Source of the DNA: JBICHN01 sp043101845
GTDB lineage: Bacteria > Planctomycetota > Phycisphaerae > Phycisphaerales > UBA5793
Assembly (NCBI GenBank): GCA_043101845.1
Contig: JBICHN010000004.1
Location: forward strand, 310,001 to 374,000
DNA: 64,000 nucleotides
Direction of reading: 5' to 3'
Positions 26,701 to 35,024 of this stretch are shown one piece after another. The position numbers and the translations under genes are program-made. Within the stretch, counting starts at the first letter, position 1, and each line of letters begins with the position of its first letter. A model generated the notes under the pieces. The model did no database searches. It had not been told where the DNA came from and worked only from the letters and a program-made list of their open reading frames with translations.

Positions 26701-27889
26701 CCGTCGCGACGGCGGGATGCCGCCGCGCCGCGAGACGGATCTGCCGCGTCAGCGTCGGACGCCGGGCGAGGGTCGGCTCGCCTTTCGTGAACCGGCGGAG
26801 GTCGGCGGTGAACTCCGCGGCCGAGTCGTACCGTTCATGCGGCCGCGCCGCGATCGCCTTGAGCACGATGGCTTCGAGATCGGGATCGAGTTCGGGCGCA
26901 TGGCGGGTTGGGGGCGCCGGTGGCGCGCCGACGCGCCGGCTCGCCGTGTCAATCGTGGTAGCGGTACCGCTCGCCGTCGTCTCGGTCCACGGATAGGCGC
27001 CCCCGGTGAGGAGTTCATAGGACACGACCCCCAGCGCAAAGACATCGGCCCGGATATCGCTCGGAGCGTCGAGCTCAAACTGCTCCGGCGCCATATAGCG
27101 GGGCGTGCCGACGATCTGCGCGACGGTTCGTTCCGGCCCGCCGGCCGCGGGGTTCGGCTGTGCGACGCGCGCGATGCCGAAATCGATGATTCGCGGCCGG
27201 CCGTCGCCGTCGATGAGCATGTTGCCGGGCTTGAGGTCACGATGGATGACGCCGCGCTGATGGGCGTGCGCCACGGCGTCACCGATTGAGATCATGAGGT
27301 CAACGATCTCGCCCTCTCGCAGCGATTCATTGGCCGCCCATTCCGAGATCGTCGACGCGTCAGGAATGTACTCCATGACGAGAAACGGAATCTCGCCGAG
27401 TTCGGAGATCCGGTGCACGCCGAAGTCGTACACCGCGGCGATCGCCGGATGACGGAGTGAAGCGAGGAACTGCGCCTCGTCTTCGAAGCGCCGCCGCGCC
27501 CGCGGGGAACTCGATCGCTCGCGCAGGATCTTGATGGCGACATCGCGCTGTGGCGCCTGTTGCCTCGCGAGGTACACGATGCCCATGCCGCCTTCGTCGA
27601 GCAGGCGCACGATCTCGTAGCCGCCGATGTCAGTCCCCGGCGTGATGGCGTCCGCGACCGGGTCGATGAAGTCGTCGCGCACCGCGGCGCGCCAGTTCGC
27701 GAACGGTTTGGTGGCGACTGCGTGGGAGTCGTCGTGGTGGGCGTCGAGCAAGGACGCGACTTCGGCGCGGAGATCCGCATCGCCAGCACAGATTTCATCG
27801 AGGAAGCGGGCGCGATCCTCATCCGGAAGATCGGCCGCTCGATCGAAGATCGATCGAACCTGCGTCCACCATCGTGTGGTCTCGCCCAT
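23759..27889 (-). CDS. Membrane Ser/Thr protein kinase with WD40-type C-terminal domain
   Basis: 1376 aa, the planctomycete kinase/beta-propeller architecture. Residues 1-60 are a short helical N-terminal domain. The kinase domain (about 90-370) is complete: DEGGMGIVYLA glycine loop, catalytic Lys in VAIK (120), HRDLKPGN (216-223, Asp 218), DFG (236-238). One transmembrane helix at about 394-418 places the rest outside the cytoplasm. That part holds WD40-like repeats (for example GHTNYIFDVDFSPD with ISAGLDGAVKVWDL, and GHHDSVMALAFDDEGD with FSAGDDTRVHIWNL) and a final TPR-like helical stretch. It begins 3 bp after the ECF sigma gene, so the two form an operon; the kinase probably relays an envelope signal to that sigma factor. 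Confidence 0.93.
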   Translation of the reverse strand: MGETTRWWTQVRSIFDRAADLPDEDRARFLDEICAGDADLRAEVASLLDAHHDDSHAVATKPFANWRAAVRDDFIDPVADAITPGTDIGGYEIVRLLDEGGMGIVYLARQQAPQRDVAIKILRERSSSPRARRRFEDEAQFLASLRHPAIAAVYDFGVHRISELGEIPFLVMEYIPDASTISEWAANESLREGEIVDLMISIGDAVAHAHQRGVIHRDLKPGNMLIDGDGRPRIIDFGIARVAQPNPAAGGPERTVAQIVGTPRYMAPEQFELDAPSDIRADVFALGVVSYELLTGGAYPWTETTASGTATTIDTASRRVGAPPAPPTRHAPELDPDLEAIVLKAIAARPHERYDSAAEFTADLRRFTKGEPTLARRPTLTRQIRLAARRHPAVATGVFVTAAALVVIATVSTIFAVLATRAGERAHTAQTHAESRLDLVRLAEAQSAIASGNAASARLALEAVRGRVDPWVWNHLWNQAEQSSSTHFVENRDRQAPSFVLNPKGRFAVLTNSSEIVAIDLDSGEQRRAPAPGGSISQFFPRHDGSFAVALCAGDTMAFYEFTGDSWPPDLTPRTAITDIPYSRMAVHPFEPILAGAVADGTIELVDFSAALDAGPNATRDDLRRLAQVEGHGHQTNDIAFNRSGTRFASAGWDYRVHLYDCQLDLETPAASLVAKLIGHTNYIFDVDFSPDSTSLISAGLDGAVKVWDLNGIHRLTSERPPGEVLHFDRPAEVFDDDAQGTTSCAFSLDGKYILTGGGSSVLRIRATHPPPPPDPTREWTQSLSPHEYRVRELLGHQNRISQIQILDNRTAVTTAPDGTLRTWRIDQPESPWRLRVHTSSIYDVRPSFDGRLIYSVAGGNDDSLSVWDAVSGELLSRMFVDEIESPRQMDLAPSGTHAVLVSSIERRATGEEIADHPGASERQHASRIHLIDLSEPSRPVLARNADHELIRFDLPDSSVKSACFLGTDSDLFAVFTTPSNSNECTLLMRLEVDSTGSFIEVETRTLAGVSSSLAGITEYGLVAVIGTSDRMTFNSGWLRLIRPAPTIQTHQIVALPERPTAIAFNSESDRFAIGFARGAIEIWRLDRRSHAVFEQRLPGHHDSVMALAFDDEGDTLFSAGDDTRVHIWNLRSGLSELALDDPLGTLFNLKFSSHTGQLIGASSGSHGRDNVVWVWESHASDAVLNRRAVLRRAHAILYDAFWPPASFDECVARINELGRDDDEARVVALEQAPIRWNHPQRLTDWAMRLAGPTDAGEHDWRLALALTDAVREVQPECGPNSVARALCFYRQGDYESARSNAEAALERLKGRDSAGVTIAHVLIALACHEEGELERGRAALADAADTLLKQSGGDIILRQLLEDARNAYGEDIDRP

Positions 27890-27892
27890 GCG

Positions 27893-28435
27893 TCACTTCC
27901 CCTGCAACTCCCGGCGCAGCCAGGCCCGGGCGAAGCGCCAGTCGAGTTCGGCCGTGCGCACCGAGATGTCGAGGACCCGGGCGACTTCCTCCATCGTCAA
28001 GCCGGCGAAGAAGCGGAGTTCGACGACGCGCATCGCCCGGTCGGCGATCGACGCGAGTCGGTGGAGGGCCTCGTCGAGTTCGATGACATCAATCTGCTTC
28101 GGCGTCGACAGGCCGTCCGCGCGAAGGGTGACGCGCCGTGCGCCGCCGCCTCGTTTCTGAGCCGCCCGGCGTCGGGCATGATCGATCAACACATGGCGCA
28201 TCGTCCGGGCCACGATGATGCGGAACTCCGAATCAAGGAAGTCGAACCCGTCGCGCGACTCGCGGATGCGCAGCATGGCTTCGTTGACGAGGGCGGTCGG
28301 CTGAAGGGTGTGGTCCGACCGCTCACGGCGCAGAAGCTGCGCCGCGATCTCGCGAAAGTCGCCGATGACCTCATTCAAGGCATGGCGGCCCGGCCGGTGG
28401 CCGTCATGTTGATCCGACGAAACTGAGTCGGTCAT
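27893..28435 (-). CDS. ECF-type sigma factor of the planctomycete Sig-70_X6-like group
   Basis: 180 aa. Region 2 contains HTLQPTALVNEAMLRI and MRHVLIDHARRRAAQKRGG, hallmarks of this ECF group. Region 4 contains VELRFFAGLTMEEVARVLDISVRTAELDWRFARAWL, the -35-reading helix-turn-helix. No anti-sigma factor gene is present; instead a Ser/Thr kinase gene follows after 3 bp. In such ECF groups the partner kinase is thought to control sigma activity by phosphorylation. A GATAAT element lies 11 nt before the ATG and no Shine-Dalgarno sequence is seen. Confidence 0.93.
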   Translation of the reverse strand: MTDSVSSDQHDGHRPGRHALNEVIGDFREIAAQLLRRERSDHTLQPTALVNEAMLRIRESRDGFDFLDSEFRIIVARTMRHVLIDHARRRAAQKRGGGARRVTLRADGLSTPKQIDVIELDEALHRLASIADRAMRVVELRFFAGLTMEEVARVLDISVRTAELDWRFARAWLRRELQGK

Positions 28436-28446
28436 TGAACCGCAAT

Positions 28447-28452
28447 ATTATC
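28447..28452 (-). promoter_or_regulatory. -10 element of the ECF sigma-kinase operon
   Basis: Minus-strand GATAAT preceded by TGT, set in an AT-rich patch that is exceptional for this GC-rich region. A start about 7 nt downstream gives a leader of only 4-5 nt before ATG 28435. Confidence 0.4.
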
Positions 28453-28532
28453 ACAAATAGAGAAGAGGAAAAGCGACTTGTTGAGACGCGTCCGGCGGGG
28501 AGCTCGTACGGGCGAAGGACCGGCATGAAAGA

Positions 28533-28563
28533 AAGGCCCCTGATCCGCGGGATCAGGGGCCTT
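28533..28563 (-). terminator. Rho-independent terminator of the CtpA-like gene
   Basis: A perfect 14-bp stem (28533-28546 with 28550-28563, loop of 3) is followed on the minus strand by TTTCTTTC-like sequence. The gene ends 26 bp upstream. Confidence 0.88.
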
Positions 28564-28588
28564 GAATGGAATCCGGATCGGTTCGGAC

Positions 28589-30280
28589 TCAATTCGAGTC
28601 GTCGTCGGTCTCGGTCTCGGTCTCAGTTTCGGCGTCGATTGGGGTCACGCCGGCTTTGAGCAACGCGAGTTCGAGATCGGTCTCGTCCGTGATGCGGAGT
28701 TCGGCGATGATCTTGCCCTCCGGGTCTCGAATCTCGAGCACGCCACCGACGAGCACGGGGTTGCCCGGGATGAGGTCCACATCGGCCTCGTCGGCCTCGT
28801 CTTCGGGAACGAACGCCATGAGCTGTTGAATCTCGTCGTTCGTGCGGTCGAGCTCTTCCTGGAGGAGTTCCTGTCGACGCTCGGCGCGCCGCAGTTCGGC
28901 GAGGACTTCCGCGTGCTCCGGCATCTCCTGTCCGGTAGCGACCCACTCGCCGTCCGTCAGACGCAGGCGGATCGCCTCGACCGCCGCGGAGAGCTGCGGA
29001 TCTTTGAGGCGGTCCTCGATCCAGTCGGGATCACCCCAGCGACCCTCGCCGTCTTCGCCGTTTCGAATGACATCGAGTTCCCGCTGAATGCGGAGCATCT
29101 GGTTGTACTGGGCGGTCGTCATCGGCGACCAGAAGCCGGGGCTCGGATCGACGCCCCAGATGTCGGAGTCATCGACGCGCTGGATGTTTCGTCCGGACGG
29201 CAGGTAGTAGTAGGCCGTCGTGATCTTGAGAATGCCGGCCCCGCTTGGCAGGTCGCGATTGACATCCTGCACCTTGCCCTTGCCGAAGGTCCGCGTGCCG
29301 ATGACGATGGCGCGATCGTTGTCCTTGAGCGAGCCGGAGACGATCTCGCTCGCCGAAGCGGACTGCCCGTTCACGAGCACGACCATGGGAAAATCGGGGA
29401 GTGTGCCACGCCGCTGGGCGGACCAGGTCTGCTCCGGGGTCGCGCGACCCTTGATCGACACGATGTCCCCCTCTTCGAGGAAGAGGTCGGAAATGCCGAT
29501 CGCCGCATCGAGTCGACCGCCGGGGTTGAAGCGGAGATCGAGCACGAGACCCTTGAGCCCATCGTCAATGAGCCCGCTCAGGGTCTCCGCGAGCATCTGG
29601 TAGGTATTGCCGGTGAACTGGGTGAGTCGGAGGTACGCGATCTTCTCCTGGGGATCGAGGAAGTAATCCCAGTGGTCGCCCACGCGTCGGAGCCCTTCGA
29701 CGGTTTCGACTTCAATCTGGCGGCGGATGATGCGGAATTCGAGCAGTTCGTCTTCATTGATACCGTCCCGGAACACCTTGACGGCGACCGGCGTGCCTGG
29801 CTCGCCCATGAGTCGGTCGATCGTGTCGTTGATCGGTTCGCCTTCGGTCGATTCACCGTCGATCTCGCGGATCTGGTCTCCGGCCTGGAGGCCCGCTTCG
29901 AGCGCGGGCGAACCCGGCATCGGCGTGATGATGGTGAACCACCCGTTGTTCATGTTCACTTCGGCGCCGATGCCGACATACACGCCCCCGGTCGCCTTGT
30001 CGAAATCGCGAAGGCGCTCGGCGGGGATGAATTCGGTGTAGGGATCGTTGAGCGTTTCGATCATGCCGTTGATGGCGCCGAGTTGCAGTTGCTCCATCTG
30101 GTCGGCGTCGACATCTTCGACATAGAAATCACGGATCATCCGGCGGACATCCTGAATCGCCTCGAACCACTCGTAGGTGTCGTTTCGCTCGTACGCCATG
30201 AGGCTCGTCGAGACGAGCAGGGCGCCGATCATCGCGACCAGAAGGGTCGGGGCGAGGATGTTCTTGCTCCAGTTACGCAT
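28589..30280 (-). CDS. CtpA-like S41 family carboxy-terminal processing protease
   Basis: 563 aa, periplasmic, anchored by an N-terminal signal or anchor helix (about 9-28). PDZ domain at about 95-190 with the substrate-binding loop GGVYVGIGAEV. The S41 catalytic core has NGQSASASEIVSGSL (about 304-318, nucleophile Ser) and TFGKGKVQ with catalytic Lys 334. The C-terminal 120 residues are a coiled-coil-prone, acidic extension not found in most CtpA proteins; it ends in Thr-Glu repeats (TETETETDDD), encoded by a simple-sequence repeat around 28604-28635. ATG 30280 is preceded by AGGAGA. The role is tail-specific proteolysis of envelope proteins; substrates unknown. Confidence 0.92.
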   Translation of the reverse strand: MRNWSKNILAPTLLVAMIGALLVSTSLMAYERNDTYEWFEAIQDVRRMIRDFYVEDVDADQMEQLQLGAINGMIETLNDPYTEFIPAERLRDFDKATGGVYVGIGAEVNMNNGWFTIITPMPGSPALEAGLQAGDQIREIDGESTEGEPINDTIDRLMGEPGTPVAVKVFRDGINEDELLEFRIIRRQIEVETVEGLRRVGDHWDYFLDPQEKIAYLRLTQFTGNTYQMLAETLSGLIDDGLKGLVLDLRFNPGGRLDAAIGISDLFLEEGDIVSIKGRATPEQTWSAQRRGTLPDFPMVVLVNGQSASASEIVSGSLKDNDRAIVIGTRTFGKGKVQDVNRDLPSGAGILKITTAYYYLPSGRNIQRVDDSDIWGVDPSPGFWSPMTTAQYNQMLRIQRELDVIRNGEDGEGRWGDPDWIEDRLKDPQLSAAVEAIRLRLTDGEWVATGQEMPEHAEVLAELRRAERRQELLQEELDRTNDEIQQLMAFVPEDEADEADVDLIPGNPVLVGGVLEIRDPEGKIIAELRITDETDLELALLKAGVTPIDAETETETETDDDSN

Positions 30281-30601
30281 GAGCGTCTCCTGCGGCAGGC
30301 AAATCGACTTCGCGCCATTGGTGAGCGGATGGCGACCATCGACGATTTCGACGCCGACGGCCGATCAGATCATAGGAAACCGGGACCCGACTTCGCCGAT
30401 TCGCGTGGCGTCTCACCCAAGCGGGCGTCCGCTGAGTCTTTTCAGGCCATTCGAACGCGCCTATCTTGCCCGTCCGATCCGGGTCCTGCCATGATGGGGC
30501 GATTTCGTCCCACTCGTTCGAGTTACGACGGATCCGGAAAGGCGGTTCGATGGCCGCCCGGTTCGCCAGCCGTGGAACGAAGCAGAGAAAGAGGTCATTT
30601 C
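30281..30601. other. 321-bp divergent intergenic region
   Basis: Lies between the divergent CtpA-like and thiD genes. TATCTT near 30460 is a possible -10 for thiD. No RNA gene or thiamine (TPP) riboswitch core could be recognised. The plus-strand frame is open throughout, continuing into thiD, but it is antisense to the protease gene and lacks coding character. Confidence 0.4.
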
Positions 30602-31444
30602 GTGGGTGAACGCACGACACCGGGCATGAAGGCCGCGTTGACCATCGCCGGGAGCGACTCGTCGGGCGGCGCGGGCGCCCAGGCCGATCTCAAGACCTGG
30701 TGCGCGATGGATGTCTTCGGATGTTCGGTCATCACCGCCCTCACGGCCCAGAACACGCGCGGGGTGCAGAAGGTCGTCCCGCTCGAAGCGGAGTTCGTCG
30801 TCGAGCAGATCGACTCGGTCGCCGGCGACATTGATTGCCAGGCGACGAAGATCGGAATGGTCCCCTCCGCCGCGGTCGCGAAGGGCGTCGCGAAGGCGAT
30901 CAAGCGGCACACGCTCCAACCGCTCGTTATCGATCCGGTCATGATCGCGAAGTCCGGCGATCGACTCGTCGAGGATGAAGTCATCTCCGCGATCACGAGC
31001 CATCTCTTCCCGCTCGCGGCGGTGGTCACACCGAATCGATTCGAGGCGGCGAAGCTGCTCGGTGGAGAGAAGTGCGAGACGGTGAGCCAGGGTGTGTCCA
31101 CCGCGAAATCGATCGCGCGGAAGTTCGGGTGTCATGCGGTGATCGTGACCGGCTTCGAAGTTCCGGGCGAGGAAACCGAGGGCGTGCCGCAGATGGTCGA
31201 TGTCTTCTGGACCGGGGAAGAAGTCATCGAACTGACCGGCGAGAAACGGAACAGCGTCAACACGCACGGGGCGGGGTGCACCTTCTCCGCGGCGATCGCC
31301 GGCGGTCTGGCGAAGAGCATGCCCCTCAACGACGCCGCCGAACAGGCGAAGCGGCTCATCACCGAATCGATCCGGCAGAATCTGAGCCTCGGACAGGGCC
31401 GCGGCCCGGTGAATCATCTCGCCTGGCTCGATGTGAAGAAGTAG
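30602..31444 (+). CDS. thiD: Hydroxymethylpyrimidine / phosphomethylpyrimidine kinase
   Basis: Phosphorylates HMP and HMP-phosphate for thiamine synthesis. 280 aa from GTG 30602, or 272 aa from ATG 30626. I prefer GTG because AGAGG lies 7 nt before it and nothing similar precedes the ATG. Ribokinase fold landmarks: ALTIAGSDSSGGAGAQADLK at the N-terminus, VIDPVMIAKSG, VVTPNRFEA, and the anion-hole/catalytic segment NTHGAGCTFSAAIA with the catalytic Asp position filled by Ala-Gly-Cys as in ThiD proteins. It starts a run of four same-strand genes with gaps of 24-36 bp, reaching into the polysaccharide locus. Confidence 0.94.
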   Translation: MGERTTPGMKAALTIAGSDSSGGAGAQADLKTWCAMDVFGCSVITALTAQNTRGVQKVVPLEAEFVVEQIDSVAGDIDCQATKIGMVPSAAVAKGVAKAIKRHTLQPLVIDPVMIAKSGDRLVEDEVISAITSHLFPLAAVVTPNRFEAAKLLGGEKCETVSQGVSTAKSIARKFGCHAVIVTGFEVPGEETEGVPQMVDVFWTGEEVIELTGEKRNSVNTHGAGCTFSAAIAGGLAKSMPLNDAAEQAKRLITESIRQNLSLGQGRGPVNHLAWLDVKK

Positions 31445-31469
31445 TCGAGGCGCCGCCTACCGTTGCGGC

Positions 31470-32489
31470 ATGACGGCGAAACGAGCATCGACTCCACGAG
31501 CGGGCGCCTTGACCTTCGCCGCCTGGGCGTGGGTCGCCGTGATCTGGCTCGTCGCCTTGAGTCGATTCGTCGGAGACGCGGCATGGGCGATTGATCTCGT
31601 CGCGACCGTGAGCTATTTCGTCGCGGCGCCGGCGCTTCTCACGGCCGTCGTCGCCGCGCTGATGCGGCGATGGAGCCTGACTCTGGCGAGCCTCGCCGCG
31701 AGCATCACCGCTCTCTGGCCCGTCACTCCCCAGTTCATTCCGGCGTCCGCCTCCGCGCCGGCCGCGGACGACATTCGCCTCCTGCTCTGCAATATTCACT
31801 CGGATCTCGACGCCGCCGATCACCTCGCCGAAATCGTCAATCGCGAGTCGATCGACCTCGTCGTCCTGATCGAGAGCGACATGGCGATCTCACGCGCCAT
31901 CGTCGACCGGGAAGGATTTCAGAGCCGGCTTCCCTTTGCGCAGGCTCCCGTGCGCGGAATGCAGTGGCCGATTCTCATCATGAGCCGCTGGCCGATCCGA
32001 ACGATCGAGTTTGACGCGGATGAAGACACGCGGCGCGATTTCCAGGGGTTGTTCGGTTTCCGGCGCACGGTCTTCATCGAATCGGAGCCACATGGTCGTT
32101 TCGTGCTCAGCGCGACCCACCCTCCATCTCCCCGCTCCGCTGAGACCTGGCGCGAAGGGAACGACACCGTGCGGCAGATGACGATCATGACTCGTCGGTT
32201 TCTCGAGCCACTCGGCTATCCGATCGTCATCGCGGGCGATTTCAATTCGACGCCGAGCGGGTATCGCTATCGCATGATGGTGGAGTCGACTGAGCTCCAT
32301 TCGGCGGCGGGAGCCGGATCACTGTTGAGCGGCACCTGGCCCGCAGACGCGCCGGGTGCGCTCCGCCTCGCGCTCGATCAAGTCTGGGGATCGAAAGAGA
32401 TCGTGTTCACCGCCCGGCGCGCGCTCGAGCCGGTCGGCTCCGACCACCGCCCGCTTCTCGTGTCCTTTCGAGTGGAGCACGGCGGTTGA
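31470..32489 (+). CDS. Membrane-anchored endonuclease/exonuclease/phosphatase-family protein
   Basis: 339 aa. Three hydrophobic helices (about 12-31, 37-62, 68-85) are followed by an EEP-fold domain outside or at the membrane face: LLLCNIHSD, LVVLIESD (metal-binding Glu), AGDFNSTPSG (catalytic Asp/Asn) and GSDHRPLLVSF (catalytic His). The family splits phosphodiesters or phosphomonoesters; with membrane helices it might act on lipid-linked phosphates, but this is inference. It begins 25 bp after thiD and ends 24 bp before the nucleotide-sugar dehydrogenase. A weak TACCGT hexamer ends 6 nt before the ATG and there is no Shine-Dalgarno sequence. Confidence 0.85.
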   Translation: MTAKRASTPRAGALTFAAWAWVAVIWLVALSRFVGDAAWAIDLVATVSYFVAAPALLTAVVAALMRRWSLTLASLAASITALWPVTPQFIPASASAPAADDIRLLLCNIHSDLDAADHLAEIVNRESIDLVVLIESDMAISRAIVDREGFQSRLPFAQAPVRGMQWPILIMSRWPIRTIEFDADEDTRRDFQGLFGFRRTVFIESEPHGRFVLSATHPPSPRSAETWREGNDTVRQMTIMTRRFLEPLGYPIVIAGDFNSTPSGYRYRMMVESTELHSAAGAGSLLSGTWPADAPGALRLALDQVWGSKEIVFTARRALEPVGSDHRPLLVSFRVEHGG

Positions 32490-32501
32490 TTCGAATCGAG
32501 G

Positions 32502-32507
32502 TATAGT
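32502..32507 (+). promoter_or_regulatory. -10 hexamer abutting the nucleotide-sugar dehydrogenase start
   Basis: TATAGT ends 6 nt before the ATG at 32514, which would put the first transcribed base on the start codon. It gives the dehydrogenase its own promoter inside the thiD-led run. Confidence 0.45.
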
Positions 32508-32513
32508 CCACGC

Positions 32514-33821
32514 ATGCCGGACGCGGGCTCGGATCAATTTGAGTTCAATACCGTCGCCGTCATTGGTCTCGGGTATGTCGGATTGCCGCTCGCGCGACAG
32601 ATGTGCGAGGCCGGTCTGCGGACGATCGGGGTCGACATCGATCCTGACAAGGTCGAGATGCTCAATCGCGGAGAGTGTTATCTCCGGCATCTCGGAGCGT
32701 CGTTCGCAGCCGACATGCGCGCGTCGGGGCGATTCGAAGCGACGACCGACGAATCGATGCTCGCCCAGGCCGACGCCGTCCTCATCTGCGTGCCGACTCC
32801 GCTCGACGAGGACCAGGAGCCTGACCTCAGCCATGTGAAACGGACCGGCGAAGCGGTCGCGAAGGCGCTCCGCGCACGAGGACGATCGCAACTCATCGTT
32901 CTCGAGTCCACGACCTGGCCCGGCACGACGCGTGAGGTCCTCAAGCCGATTCTCGATGAAGCCGGCGTCCGCTACGCCCTCGCGTTCAGTCCCGAGCGCA
33001 TTGATCCGGGACGGACCGATGTCGATCCGCGTCAGATTCCCAAGGTCGTCGGAGGAGTGAACGAGCGATCGACGCGCGCGGCCGAAGCGTTGTACTCGAA
33101 GGCGTTTGACCAGGTCGTGACCGTCGATTCGTCCGAGATCGCCGAAGCGGCGAAGCTGCTCGAGAATGTGTACCGCGCCGTCAACATTGCGCTGATCAAC
33201 GAGATGAAGGTCGTGCTCGATCGGCTGGGCATCGATGTCTGGAAGGTCATCGACGCCGCGGCGACGAAACCGTTCGGATTCCAGCCGTTCTATCCGGGAC
33301 CGGGACTTGGCGGGCACTGCATTCCGATCGACCCGTTCTATCTCGCCTGGAAGGCGTCACAGACGGGCGTCGACGCGCGATTCATCGAGCTCGCCGGCGT
33401 CGTGAACCGGTCAATGCCGCGTCGCGTGGTGGAGAACACGATCGCCGCGATCGCGGCCCGCGTTGACGAATCGGATCGTACCGGACGGGTGCTCGTCCTG
33501 GGGCTCGCGTACAAACCCGACATCGACGATGTGCGCGAAAGCCCGAGCTTCGAACTCATCCGTCTCTTCCGGGAAGCGAAGCTCGAAGTTGACTATTCCG
33601 ATCCGCATGTGCCGGAGACTCCGACGATGCGGCACTGGGGAGATCTCGACCTGCGCAGCGTCGAACTCACCGAGGAGCGGCTCGGATCGTACGACGCGGT
33701 GGTCGTCGCGACGGCGCACCGGAACTTTGACTGGGAGTTGATCGCTCGCGCGGCGCCCCTCATCATCGACACACGAAATGCGCTGCGCGATTATCCTTCG
33801 GCGCGCGTCGTTAAAGCCTGA
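32514..33821 (+). CDS. UDP-sugar 6-dehydrogenase (UDP-glucose/GDP-mannose dehydrogenase family)
   Basis: 435 aa cytoplasmic NAD enzyme that oxidises C6 of a nucleotide sugar to a uronic acid. The Rossmann motif VIGLGYVGLP is at 16-25. The central helix region has AKLLENVYRAVNIALINEM. The nucleophilic Cys is 269 in GPGLGGHCIPIDPFYL, and the third domain has LGLAYKPDIDDVRESPS. The GGHCIPIDP form is typical of enzymes acting on UDP-N-acetylhexosamines (WbpA, WecC and related), so UDP-GlcNAc/UDP-ManNAc is at least as likely a substrate as UDP-glucose. A glycosyltransferase follows after 36 bp. This supplies the acidic sugar of the polysaccharide locus. Confidence 0.93.
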   Translation: MPDAGSDQFEFNTVAVIGLGYVGLPLARQMCEAGLRTIGVDIDPDKVEMLNRGECYLRHLGASFAADMRASGRFEATTDESMLAQADAVLICVPTPLDEDQEPDLSHVKRTGEAVAKALRARGRSQLIVLESTTWPGTTREVLKPILDEAGVRYALAFSPERIDPGRTDVDPRQIPKVVGGVNERSTRAAEALYSKAFDQVVTVDSSEIAEAAKLLENVYRAVNIALINEMKVVLDRLGIDVWKVIDAAATKPFGFQPFYPGPGLGGHCIPIDPFYLAWKASQTGVDARFIELAGVVNRSMPRRVVENTIAAIAARVDESDRTGRVLVLGLAYKPDIDDVRESPSFELIRLFREAKLEVDYSDPHVPETPTMRHWGDLDLRSVELTEERLGSYDAVVVATAHRNFDWELIARAAPLIIDTRNALRDYPSARVVKA

Positions 33822-33857
33822 CCGGGATTCGACCGCGCGGTGGCGCCGGACACTTTC

Positions 33858-35024
33858 ATGCGCATTCTCCATCTTCTGACTTCGCTCGACCCGACGACCG
33901 GCGGCCCGGCGAATGTGCTCGCCCGACTCGCGCCGGTCCAGGCCGAGCGGGGCCATGACATCGAGATCGTGACCGCTGACGATCCCGAGTCGTTGCGCGA
34001 CACGGCGACGCGACTGCAGGATCAGAACATTCGCGTGACGCTTGGCGGGCCGATGTCCGGGCCGTTCGCGAAGGGGCCCAGGACGCGGAGCGCCATTACG
34101 GAGTCGCTCGCGCGCGGTCGCGATCTCGTGCATCTTCACGGACTCTGGCAGGATACGACGCATGCGGGCGCCGTCTCCGCGCGGCGGAACGGGACGCCGT
34201 ACATCGTTCGCCCCTGCGGAATGCTCGATCCGTGGTCGCTCCGGCAAGGCCGATTGAAGAAGCGGATCTACCTCGCCGTGTGGGGCCGTCGGGATTTGAA
34301 TGAGGCGTCGGCTCTGCACTTCACGACGGAAACGGAGCGCGTTCTCGTCGAGCCGTTGCAACTCCGACCTCCCGGCTTCATCATTCCGAACGGCGTTGAC
34401 TGGAGTGAGTTCGCGCATCTCCCCGAGCCGGGGCGCTTTCGCGCGAGCCGCGGATACGGCGACGAGCCGCTCGTCGTGTTTCTCAGCCGTGTGCATCCGA
34501 AGAAGGGTATTGAGCTTCTCCTCGACGCCTTCGCGAGCGCCCGCATTGAGGCGACGACGCGGCTCGCGATTGTGGGACCGGGAGAAGCGAACTACATCGG
34601 CGCCCTGCGCGAGCGCGCCGAATCGGCGGGAATCGGATCGCGGGTCGACTTTGTGGGCATGCTCAGCGGGTCGGCTCGGATCGAGGCGCTCGCCGACGCT
34701 GACTTGTTTGCGCTGACGAGTTTCCAGGAGAACTTCGGCGTGGTTGTCATCGAGGCGCTCGCCGCAGGAACGCCGACACTGATTTCCGATCAGGTCAACA
34801 TCTATCGCGAGGTGGAGGCCGCCGAGGTCGGACGCGCCACGCCCTGCGAGGTTGACGCGATCCGCGACGGGCTCGAGCGCCTGCTCGCCGACCGTAAAGC
34901 GCTTCAGACGATGGGTGAACGAGGCCGCGAATGGGTTCACCGGACATTTCAGTGGACCTCGATCGCGAATCAGATCGACACGATGTACGAAGCCGTGCTC
35001 AGGACGCGGGCGGACGGACGATGA
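33858..35024 (+). CDS. GT4-family glycosyltransferase (1)
   Basis: 388 aa, GT-B fold. N-terminal donor-side loop LLTSLDPTTGGPANV. Linker PNGVDWSEF. The C-terminal nucleotide-sugar domain has VVFLSRVHPKKGIELLLDAF and FQENFGVVVIEALAAGTPTLIS (the conserved EX7E motif). The start ATG 33858 begins the first beta strand directly; the codons from 33840 are an unlikely extension. Its 3' end overlaps the convergent CapK-like gene by 26 bp. It probably adds one sugar of the repeat unit on the cytoplasmic face. Confidence 0.88.
   Translation: MRILHLLTSLDPTTGGPANVLARLAPVQAERGHDIEIVTADDPESLRDTATRLQDQNIRVTLGGPMSGPFAKGPRTRSAITESLARGRDLVHLHGLWQDTTHAGAVSARRNGTPYIVRPCGMLDPWSLRQGRLKKRIYLAVWGRRDLNEASALHFTTETERVLVEPLQLRPPGFIIPNGVDWSEFAHLPEPGRFRASRGYGDEPLVVFLSRVHPKKGIELLLDAFASARIEATTRLAIVGPGEANYIGALRERAESAGIGSRVDFVGMLSGSARIEALADADLFALTSFQENFGVVVIEALAAGTPTLISDQVNIYREVEAAEVGRATPCEVDAIRDGLERLLADRKALQTMGERGREWVHRTFQWTSIANQIDTMYEAVLRTRADGR

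Noticed and set aside
28562..30600. Long plus-strand open frame antisense to the CtpA-like gene and fused in frame to thiD
   Set aside because: The sense strand encodes a clear S41 protease with catalytic motifs; the antisense frame is open because of GC-rich codon bias and shows no family motif. thiD homology begins only near 30626.
33411..34940. 509-codon minus-strand frame opposite the nucleotide-sugar dehydrogenase and glycosyltransferase
   Set aside because: Both sense genes are recognised families; the antisense frame has composition typical of a shadow.
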